Below are positions 36,401 to 44,126 of a DNA stretch of 64,000 nt, piece after piece. Under the pieces are notes generated by a model that searched no databases, was not told the DNA's origin, and saw only the letters and a program-made list of their open reading frames with translations. The translations under genes and the position numbers were made by a program. The stretch lies in assembly GCF_050948215.1 (NCBI RefSeq), contig NC_135149.1:5623001-5687000 (forward strand). Reading direction: 5' to 3'. This DNA comes from Halictus rubicundus. Its lineage: Eukaryota > Arthropoda > Insecta > Hymenoptera > Halictidae. Position 1 is the stretch's first letter; each line of letters opens with the position of its first letter.

Positions 36401-38993
36401 TCGTATGCGGGAAACGAGTCCCTCCGACACTGACCGCGGCAGCCAGTGACGGAACATCCACCTGCCGCCTCTTCGTCACGGACAAAGTGACGAAGACCGA
36501 ATACCTCGTCGACACTGGCTCGGACCTTTGTGTGTATCCACGCACACTCGTCAAAGGCCGAGCCAGCAAGACGTCATACGAGATGGTTGCGGCAAACGGA
36601 TCGACGATCGATAGCACGCACTTTATTAAACCAGAACAACTTTTTTGTGACTGGACCAAACGACAGTCTAGAACAGGCATGGGCAACTGGTGACTCGCGA
36701 GCCACGCGCGAGTCTTCTCCCCACTCTTGAGATACTCCACCTTGCTCCTATGGAGTGTGGGAAAAGGGTCGGGAGATTAGGAACCTGTACATGAGGTTGT
36801 CTTCAGGAGAAAGCACGGTAGGGTAACATGCAGTAGCCAGTGACGGGGGAACCTGCACACTGGTAGTGAGGGTCATGAAGCGACTGCGGGGAAGAAGTTG
36901 CCCGGGCCTGATCTAAAACAAGATTGGACACGGCTAGACAACCTTTCTTTTGTGCAGCGTACACCTTCGCCGCGCCCTCGGGATTTCGTTCGTTATCCCA
37001 CGATACATACCCAGAATGAACAGATTAAGACTGCTGTCACAGTAGCTCCGATATCGGATGATACGGCCGACGCGACGTCCGACGTCGCACGATCGTTTCG
37101 TCTCTTCTGGTGTGATCGCGGCCTAACACTTGTCTCCTCACTTTACCCTCTCCCCTTCAGTTTCATCTCTGTCGTACATGTGTCACAATGCAGAAGTTAT
37201 GTCTGGCAGAAGGAGGGTAAGGTAACTTTTCCCCCACAATTCGAGTCAACTCCCGTGATCTGGCGACTCTATACGTATCTCCGTAGCTGACCGTACGCGC
37301 GAGTGAGGCTACCTATCCGCGAAGTGCGCGTCATAATCATGTAAGTTCTTACAATGTACTCTGCTTACCTCACAAGAATGCGGCTATAAGCCGTACGATT
37401 GGGTCATTCCACACATACTTTTGGATTTAGCCGAATTATTGGCTAAAGTGTGTGGCGCCAAAGCCTATCAATTGGGTGCGAGCGAGGACCCCGTTTGCCT
37501 CTGTGCTGTTTCGAGTGACTGCTTGTGAAGCAGGGACACTATGTGTAGTGTACGAAAACTGCGAGATGCGTACGCTTCCTTTTTTGTCCACGAAATGTAG
37601 AGCGATCTGCGCGTATAAATTCTTCTATTCCCGTTTCTAGTGGGTACAATAACTGATCGTTAGTTATCCTTATTAGATTTATAAATATAGTTATATTTAT
37701 TAGAAATATCAGATGTTACTCGCGATATATCTATTCCTTTTTGATAAATTATTTATTTACAAAGTGCTCTTTGGAAGTAATGGTTCAAAATCTTTATAGA
37801 TTTCAGAACAATCGTATAATCATAAGAGCTATAAACCTGCGACCACTAATAAAAAAACGTTATAAAACGGATGGATATTAAGCATAAGCAGAAGCAGAAG
37901 CATAAAACAAGCAAAGAAAAATTCAAAGAATTAATTGGAGAAAGTCAAGACTGAATTCAGTCGTAGCAATACGTAACGCGCTTTCTAGGGAATCATCACT
38001 TAATGAATTACGAACATTTGATTTAATTAATTTCATGGCCGAAAAACTAATTTCATACACATAAGTCAATGCAAACATTGAATACATTTCTAAACCAGAA
38101 CTTCTTATTTGGAATATTTTTCTACAGTTAGGAATTTGAAAAGAGATGTTTCTGTGGCTCTTTCTTTAAAGAAAACAGGTCATCTGATTGCAAATCGCTC
38201 AATTCCAACTGAAGCTCTGTCGTTTGATCTTCAATCGGAACAGATAGTGAATTTGTATATAAGAAAATATCTTTTTCTAAATGTTGATAATCTACAACCT
38301 ACTATTAAAATTCAAAATATCTAATTAGAATAAGTTTTGCCGAAATGGTGAAAAATTTACATCGAGAAATTCATCTTTACAATTCAGAAATTCAGAAATT
38401 TCCACATTCTGGGTCCGCAAATTTCGATTATAATGTATACCATTCCGCCATACTGTCGTTGATGTTGGAATCGTTAACCTGGAACGACTGAATAACTAAC
38501 TTATAAATATAACTATATTATATAAATATATTAAGAAAACTAATGATGACTTTTCCATACTAGTAACGGATATATAAGAGTTTATTCGTGGTCAGATAAC
38601 AAACCGTACGCGTCTATCATGCGTGCTCCGTGGATAGATAGCCTTCTCTCGCGCGGAATCGAATCTGTGATATAATATATCATAACAATAACACGTACAA
38701 TTTTTCAACCGAATTCGTACTTTTGAGCCACATCGAAAATTTGTTGGCAAGGCCTGTACATTATTAGTTTCATCATCACCAAATTGTCTTTCAGAAAGCG
38801 AATAGCTATTATTTTAATGTTTCTTACAGGTTCCCGTTTCGCCGAATTGCAAGTCAAACTCGGACTGGTTAAAGTACTTCGAAATCACAAAGTGGACGTC
38901 TGTAAGCAAACTCCGATTCCGTATGAATATGATGCAGGCGCATTCACTTTGCAATCTAAGAACCCAATATACTTAAAGATAACAAAAATTTAA
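27081..38993 (+). CDS. Cytochrome P450, CYP6-type (CYP3 clan), five exons
   Basis: Joins 27081-27416, 28071-28596, 30552-30773, 32669-32920 and 38830-38993: 1500 nt, 499 residues plus stop, all junctions GT...AG and in phase. The product has an N-terminal membrane anchor (about residues 4-23), a proline hinge (GPKPHP, about 36-41) and helix-C WRQLR. It also has the I-helix oxygen-binding AAGSDT (303-308), ETLR of the ExxR pair (362-365), PERF, and the haem loop FGDGPRNCVG with Cys444 as ligand. Length and motifs are normal for CYP6. These are microsomal monooxygenases that use NADPH-P450 reductase, usually for oxidation of plant compounds, insecticides or hydrocarbons; the substrate cannot be told from sequence. 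The C-terminus (KVLRNHKVDV, PIYLKITKI) resembles hymenopteran CYP6AS-like enzymes. A transposon ends 304 bp before the ATG. The subfamily name is not certain. Confidence 0.95.
28071..28596 (+). CDS. P450 exon 2
   Basis: Begins after TTTACAG and ends before GTAAGT, one base into codon 288. It carries the helix-C WxxxR motif and the PVFTSGKLRNMF block typical of the CYP3 clan. The first in-frame ATG (28080) lies inside the exon and is not the start. Confidence 0.9.
30552..30773 (+). CDS. P450 exon 3 (I-helix)
   Basis: Begins after TTTTCAG and ends before GTGAAC with one base of codon 362. It encodes TLLTAQAFTFFAAGSDTSST, the I-helix with the acid-threonine pair (D307, T308) for oxygen activation, then helices J and the start of K. 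Confidence 0.9.
30774..32668. other. P450 intron 3
   Basis: AT-rich, 1895 bp. It contains a (TA)n stretch near 30803-30820, a mariner-like terminus (TACAGTATGTCC) near 30824, and about 31165-31230, a diverged copy of the repeat at 5744-5805. No coding sequence seen. Confidence 0.6.
32669..32920 (+). CDS. P450 exon 4 (ExxR, PERF, haem Cys)
   Basis: Begins after TTTTGTAG. The codon split with exon 3 restores Glu of ETLR. It encodes the ExxR helix, the HRDPEIYPDPEKFDPERF block and the haem-binding loop FGDGPRNCVG. Donor GTATGT comes one base into the second Gly codon of the loop. Confidence 0.95.
33256..34870 (-). mobile_element. Second solo LTR-like insertion with TATAAAA array
   Basis: Its ends TGTTACGTGC and GGAACGTGACA are flanked by a 4-bp duplication CCAG (33252-33255 and 34871-34874). 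Removing it restores the LTR sequence seen at 17520-17563. TG...CA ends and a 4-bp duplication suit a Gypsy LTR; a possible poly(A) signal on the minus strand near 33393 and a TATATATA near 34650 suggest minus orientation, which is inference. The interior is mostly the heptamer array. The long ORFs read through it (316 and 385 codons) are artefacts of the array. Confidence 0.65.
33483..34287. repeat. (TATAAAA)115 heptanucleotide array
   Basis: 805 bp of uninterrupted TATAAAA, 115 perfect units, followed by a few imperfect ones to about 34310. Read on the minus strand it gives an endless Tyr/Ile/Leu/Phe repeat that is not a protein. No substitutions were seen inside the array. Confidence 0.97.
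35577..35594 (+). other. Primer-binding site of the intronic Gypsy element
   Basis: TGGTGACCCCGACGTGAT begins two bases after the LTR end. Its 5' TGG pairs with a tRNA 3' CCA. The same motif occurs on the minus strand at about 40291-40308. Confidence 0.7.
35663..36433 (+). pseudogene. Gypsy gag of the truncated intronic element
   Basis: 256 codons. The N-terminal part (PPFWPEQPELWFRQIEAQF, then YILSQLEPKYA, then RSELLKRLS and RTPSQFLRHMRNLAG) is the capsid region typical of insect Gypsy gags of this type. The C-terminus is basic (RRSRSSSRSSRK), followed by a degenerate single-finger motif (CWYHQRFG...CHKPC). The ORF itself is open, but the element lacks most of pol and a 3' LTR, so I treat it as a relic. 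The protease frame overlaps its 3' end in the -1 frame. Confidence 0.8.
36385..36610 (+). pseudogene. Gypsy protease fragment
   Basis: Overlaps the gag end in the -1 frame and encodes an aspartic protease with the active-site motif LVDTGSDLCVYPR. Homology to Gypsy pol stops shortly after MVAANGSTI near 36608, where the sequence turns into unrelated DNA. Reverse transcriptase and integrase are absent. Confidence 0.7.
36674..36910. mobile_element. hAT-type MITE
   Basis: The termini CAGGCATGGGCAACT and, inverted, CAGGCCCGGGCAACT match at 13 of 15 positions. The flanking octamers GTCTAGAA (36666-36673) and ATCTAAAA (36911-36918) agree at 6 of 8, as expected for an aged 8-bp target duplication. 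CAGxxxTGGGCAA ends are common in hAT elements. 237 bp, non-coding. Confidence 0.6.
36911..38829. other. Rest of P450 intron 4
   Basis: Contains a plus-strand ORF (36898-37290, 130 codons) with no recognised motif, then AT-rich sequence. No exon-like conserved block was found before the acceptor TTCTTACAG at 38829. Confidence 0.45.
38830..38993 (+). CDS. P450 exon 5 (C-terminus)
   Basis: Begins after TTCTTACAG with GT completing the split Gly codon of the haem loop, then SRFAELQVKLGLVKVL (helix L) and the terminal beta region ending PIYLKITKI and TAA. The family expects exactly this continuation after the Cys loop. A possible poly(A) signal AATAAA lies at 39306-39311. Confidence 0.92.
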
Positions 38994-39481
38994 TAATGTC
39001 GTGTTTACATGTAATATAAGTCCAGAATTTATGAATATTGAGACTTAATAGTGCAGGGTAATAATAAGTAAAACAGATGAATGAACAACAATGTTTTAGA
39101 AATGCTAAAAAAGAAACACTAATATAATGAAAAAATTTAATTTTTTGCATCAAATTTTTGTAATCTTTTCGACGGTAACAAATGTGTCGTTCTAATTGTA
39201 ACTTGTTTAGTTCTCAATACAATAGCGTGGAAATAATATTAAGTGTATGGGAACGTTGTTGGGACATGATATTTTGCAATGAAGATTTATTGTATAACAG
39301 CGGATAATAAAATACAGAGTTCTTGAAAAAGGTATCACACGTTTCAAGCACGAGTGTACAGCAGCAAGAAGAAGGCACATCATAGTTCGGTGTACGAAAC
39401 ACAGGGAGCGCTGCGCGCCTATTAAGGCCTATTTCCAACAAACGTAATAAAAGAAACAAAACTACCCTATTGCAATGCATG

Positions 39482-40135
39482 TGTAGCGTGGCCAGTTGAC
39501 CACGCGAACATAGCTAGATATATATATAGCATCGATTAATGGCGCGGAGAGGGAAATTTAAATATAAGATGTAATCGCGTATTTCATACATACGTATTTT
39601 ATTTGGGCGCGATAGTTTAGAGTAGGTAAAGAAAGACCGGGAGAGTTCCATAGAGATCCTTGACGAAATTCGAGTCGGCGAGACTAATTGCGGAATTTAG
39701 AGAAAGTCACGCAGCCTCTTAGAGTAGCTTCTCCAATTCTACATAAATTAGGGATAGTCGAAGTCCGGAATCAGTTAAGGACAAGAGGTCATAAATTCCG
39801 AGTCAAGGACCTCTTGGAACTCCCTCGGACCTCTCTCTCGTTCGGTCCCACATGGCCCCACGTCCCTTGTTTTGGCGGGGCTTCACCCTCACGCGTACCC
39901 CACTCCCGTGCGTGCGCTATTAAGATCCATCCACTGCCAATCACCATCAAGCAGCAACCGGAAGACGAGTGATCCGACGAATCAACGCCTAGCCAGAAGA
40001 TCCCAATTTTCCTATTGGCTAAGGAAGCGAGAAGGAAGAAGCTAAAAAAGGGATTCGAAGCTCCAGGACGACACAGAACTCATTATAGAACCGAAGGAGT
40101 TACATCTCCAAGACTTTCTAAATAAATCTCTAACA
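39482..40135 (+). mobile_element. Candidate LTR fragment
   Basis: Runs from TGTAGCGTGGCCAG to TCTCTAACA with a TATATATATAG near 39520 and AATAAA near 40121, the order expected of an LTR promoter and poly(A) signal. No target duplication could be found, so the ends are tentative. Confidence 0.35.
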
Positions 40136-40309
40136 ATTATTTTCGCCATTTTACTCTGTGTACGAAGTTATTTGTGAACCTCCACGAGCAGAGCGCTTCA
40201 GCGCTCCACGGGCACCCGAACCCACACCAAAAGTCCCCATCCCACCACACGGCGACGCAACAGTCCACCACGTCTCCCACGACTCCCAACATCACGTCGG
40301 GGTCACCAC

Positions 40310-41309
40310 TGTGGGGATTTTGTTGGCAATGGTGGAGGCGTACAAGCGTACGCCCTGCCAAGTTCCGACGGTCCTCCACGCACGTGGGGACTAGGAATAT
40401 GAATCTCGCAATACACGAGAGATTGGGGTCACCAGTGGCCGGAGGCCACGCGTTCTCAACCTGAGAACGCACGAAATATGCGTCCAGACGGACTGTGTTC
40501 ACCGTGGACACGCCACGTGTTCGCGGCAAGGAGGAACGAGGTTATGCACGCGAGGCCCACTCCTCGCGAGTAATAAAACACGTCGGATAGTAACAAGAGA
40601 TAACGACGTTTATTTCAGCAGGCTCGAAAAAGAGCTCGCGACACTCGATAACGGGTCGCGACAACAACATCCGGAAAACCCGGCACGGTCCTGCGGCAGT
40701 AAGCCGCAGGATACACTTAACGTAGAGGAGACGCTATATGCCAGCGGTGTTCTCTCAACGACGACTCGGAGCAGAAGAGAGAGGCGGAGTCGGCAACGCG
40801 CTCGTTGCCGCTATCGCCCGGCCACGCAGGCGCATAAGCGCTTAAGGGGGCCGGCAGGGTTTGAAATCCATATACGTATGCATGGGTCAAAACCTTTTCA
40901 AACTATCGCTTCAATATTGCAATGAGCAGTTTAGAAGTGGTCAATTGTGTTTCCTAAAAGTCCAATCTATGTCTGTATAGAGCCCAAACTGCGAATTTCT
41001 ACCTCATCGTGGAGTAATTTGTAATATTCGGCAGAAAATTCGAATTCTGAAGCAAGTGAGACGTCACAAGATGGCTGCCGCTGAGAGATTCTCTTATTTT
41101 CGAGAGATTTAGTGTTCGTATCGAAAAAAAGGCTCTATACAGACGTAGCAAAGGCATGTACAAACAATGTGGTATGCATTTTAAATTAATTACTTACTTA
41201 TTTAAGACGTAAAATGTCTAGAAAAAAGTCATAGCGTAACATAGCGTGACAGTCAAGGCCAAATGCCTGCCGGCCCCCTTAACTGCGCGGCTGTGTCGCC
41301 GGCCCCACA
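40310..41309 (-). mobile_element. LTR remnant (minus strand) carrying a MITE
   Basis: The ends TGTGGGGATTTTG and GGCCCCACA form inverted TGTGGGG/CCCCACA termini. On its low-coordinate side, 40291-40308 read on the minus strand gives TGGTGACCCCGACGTGAT, the same primer-binding motif as the element at 35577. This places a minus-strand LTR followed by a short internal stub, which stops at about 40137. A TTAA-flanked MITE sits inside it at 40852-41282. Confidence 0.55.
40852..41282. mobile_element. TTAA-flanked MITE (GGGGGCCGGCAGG ends)
   Basis: The 17-bp perfect inverted ends TTAAGGGGGCCGGCAGG and CCTGCCGGCCCCCTTAA include the TTAA target typical of piggyBac insertion. Internally, an inverted CTGTATAGAGCC/GGCTCTATACAG pair lies near 40975 and 41130. 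Relatives occur at 2210-2562, in the 61-64 kb copy, and as an end at 59110. Non-coding; the piggyBac link rests on TTAA alone. Confidence 0.75.
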
Positions 41310-41528
41310 TTACTATGTAGCGCGCGACCTCTATGCGGCGATTGCGACGCCTGTGCGATGCGAGGCCGCCTTTTTTGGTTCGGGACGTGTCCCAGTGTAG
41401 ACGTGTAGTATTGAAGTTTTACTTTTCTGTGTTCCTTTATGTACTGTTTATCTAAAATATATTTCTCATTAATAATTAATGTGAGTGCTTAATCCTAACA
41501 GTATATGTATATTCTCGTATGTTATACT

Positions 41529-42334
41529 TGTGACGTCGCCCTAATCGAAACAGGCGCCATCTCGGTAATAACTAGACATGATACCGCGCGTATTCGAACA
41601 GACACGTATTCTATAAGGATAATTTTTAAGAAAGCGCAGTTAGAAAATGTTATGTTAAGTTAAGAGGTCACTCGAGTAGGGAAAGCGAGACGCAAGGAAT
41701 GCCAGCTGCAAGCGATAACGGAGCGGAACCACTTCTACTAGGACCAGGCCCGCTTAAGCGAAGGACAACGAGGAAAAACAGACCCGAGAGAAGACAGCTC
41801 TACAGCCTCCCTCAAGGACCTGGAAGACATAAATTAGTCACCCCCGAACAAGAGGCCACCTACGAAGACATCGAACGGCAATCGAAACGCACGTGGCATG
41901 CTACACGCGAGTAACCCCCCAGATTACGTCCCCTTGGGCCACTCCTTCGAGGCCTTACGCATTCCAGGCCCACGCAACTTAGGGGAGGAGACTACCCTTC
42001 TGATTGGACCTCACGACGCCCCACCATCAACGCATCCTGGAACCGGAGGTCCGATAAAAGGAACAGAGCAAAGGCCCTCGACACACTCGTTTTTGATCTC
42101 GAAAATCACTTTGTCGACCCATCAACATTATTAGAAATACAGTAAAGTTTTCCGACCAAGTTACGTTTATAACATTTTATATCCATTTTCCCTTCCCAGA
42201 TAAAGCCGCGTTCGGGAGTTTAGTACCTTAGTACTTTGAGGCGTTTGAACTCATGCCGCGAAATTGATAGATTAACCGGTTGTGCCATCTGCAGACAAGT
42301 ATCGTAATTTCGGGTCCCTAATACGTACATAACA
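41529..42334 (+). repeat. 5' LTR of the Gypsy element
   Basis: TGTGACGTCGCC...TACATAACA. Corresponds base for base to 49050-49855 at offset 7521. The two ORFs of 71 and 78 codons inside it appear in both LTRs and are not thought to be genes. Confidence 0.95.
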
Positions 42335-42335
42335 G

Positions 42336-42353
42336 TGGTGACAGCGGTGGGAT
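42336..42353 (+). other. Primer-binding site
   Basis: TGGTGACAGCGGTGGGAT starts one base after the 5' LTR and would pair with the 3' CCA end of a host tRNA. The tRNA identity was not determined. Confidence 0.7.
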
Positions 42354-42857
42354 ACGCCAACTTTCGTGCGCGCTTTTTCAAAAAGAACACATTTGTGACT
42401 TAGAATTCGAACTGAACTAACAGTGTATTCTAATTAAATAAGGACAATAAAAGAGTGCAGGTGAACATTGAACTGTGAATTACAAACTGAGTTTTCGTGC
42501 CACTCTTCCCTCCTGGGTTTTGGCGTGGTTTCCCCAGGGAGCGACGGGTGAATACCGGAAGAGGTGATTATCAGCGGCCACGCAAGCTAGCCTAAAGCAA
42601 CCCTGAAATCACTGGCAATCACTGGATACCTGCTGCGCACCTGCCATCCTGATAGCTGCACATTCAACGTCCATTTGAAGAAGGGAACAACATCTAGTAA
42701 ACGAACCTACCCTTCTGGAATTCAGTAGCAGCGGACATCGTCAACTCATCAGCAGCTCAAGTGTAAGACACACGTTCATTGTTTCTATCTCGAGTGACCA
42801 GTCAGGATTAGATTAGTTTGGTATTTAGATTAAGATAGATAATTGTCTAGTGTAAAC

Positions 42858-44126
42858 ATGAGTAACGATAGTCGATCGACTAGCTCGTGGGTTGTCGCGT
42901 GCCCGCAGGGAACCTCACGGTCTGATAGCTCCTCCGATTTCTCTCTTATCCCTTGGCGTGACCCTGAGATCATGCGAAATGAAATTGACAAACCATTTGT
43001 TCGGCCACCGGGGTATCAACTCCCATCGATTGTGTCTGAACAGTACGAAAATTCGAATATAGAGGAATTATCTTCTGCTTCCGCTGTCTCTAATGTCGAA
43101 TCCGTCGGCGGATGCCAAATCTCTTTAAAATTAGCCTCGGAAATTTTGCCTGAATTTGATGGGAAGTCTACACCGGTGAAAGAGTTTACGAGATTATGCC
43201 GCGATATTTGGAAGGCGGTAAAGTTGAACGAACGGCAATTTCTTGTTAAAATAATAGAGAAAAAAGTAATTAAAGACGCGAAAAGTCATATCCGACGACA
43301 ACGAGATACGTATAATCTGGAAGAATTACTAAAATCTTTGGAACGTGCATTTACCCCAAGGCACACTCTCGACACCCTCCAAACGCGTATGTCGAATATG
43401 TATCAAGAAATCGGAGAATCTGCACTCCAGTACGGGAATCGAGTCAAAGAATTATTAGACGATATACTTGACGCGATTGATGAAGAATGTGATCCGGACG
43501 TCGCATATGGAGTACAGACTAGGGCCATAGACAACGCCTGCAGTTGTTACATCACGGGATTGAGTAATACAATCGAGACTCAGGTTCGTCAAGGAAAACC
43601 CGCGATTCTCCAAGCGGCCATTGATTTGGCGATGGACGAGGAGGAACATCAAAAGAATAGAGCTCGTGTTCGTCGGGAAAAAATCGTGCGATACGATCGT
43701 CGCGAACGTGGGCAAGAACGAAGATTTGACACGAGACGTCCTCGCGAAGAAATAGAGACAGTCCGGGTAAATGAAATCCGGGCAACACGAGGCGGTGATG
43801 ATCGTCGTTCACGCCTTTACTGCCATACCTGTCGGAAACCGGGTCACGCGTCAGAAAACTGCAATAGCTTCAAACGGCGGGAGGCCCTTATGTGCACTTA
43901 TTGTAAACGGAAAGGTCATAACGAGTTTAATTGTTTTGCTAAGCGCGATCGGGAACGACGTAGTGATAATCACCCATCATCATACATTGCACCTGGGCGT
44001 AATTTAAACTCCAATCTCGCTCTTCGAGACAGCGCTACGAAGAGTGTAGCAATAAAAGCGCGACCCGACTCTGCCAGGTTAACTACGATCTCAGTCGAAA
44101 GCGAACAACCCAACTCCCCGTCATAA
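42858..44126 (+). CDS. Gypsy gag with two CCHC zinc knuckles
   Basis: 422 residues. I chose the ATG at 42858 (AAACATGAG); the open frame extends five codons further upstream without an ATG. The capsid-like region is about residues 85-270 (LPEFDGKSTPVKEFTRLC, then ERAFTPRHTLDTLQTRM). An Arg-rich stretch follows, then two nucleic-acid-binding knuckles, CHTCRKPGHASENC and CTYCKRKGHNEFNC, around residues 322-370. The protein would form the virus-like particle and bind the element RNA. The last 124 nt overlap the open pol frame in -1 register, so pol is probably made by -1 frameshifting, although no textbook slippery heptamer is obvious. Confidence 0.93.
   Translation: MSNDSRSTSSWVVACPQGTSRSDSSSDFSLIPWRDPEIMRNEIDKPFVRPPGYQLPSIVSEQYENSNIEELSSASAVSNVESVGGCQISLKLASEILPEFDGKSTPVKEFTRLCRDIWKAVKLNERQFLVKIIEKKVIKDAKSHIRRQRDTYNLEELLKSLERAFTPRHTLDTLQTRMSNMYQEIGESALQYGNRVKELLDDILDAIDEECDPDVAYGVQTRAIDNACSCYITGLSNTIETQVRQGKPAILQAAIDLAMDEEEHQKNRARVRREKIVRYDRRERGQERRFDTRRPREEIETVRVNEIRATRGGDDRRSRLYCHTCRKPGHASENCNSFKRREALMCTYCKRKGHNEFNCFAKRDRERRSDNHPSSYIAPGRNLNSNLALRDSATKSVAIKARPDSARLTTISVESEQPNSPS

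Noticed and set aside
35815..36740. Minus-strand ORFs opposite the intronic gag (90 and 237 codons)
   Set aside because: Shadows of the gag frame on the plus strand.
41699..42134. ORFs of 71 and 78 codons in the 5' LTR (and again at 49220-49655)
   Set aside because: They lie in both LTRs, overlap in part, and show no domain. LTR sequence is normally non-coding.
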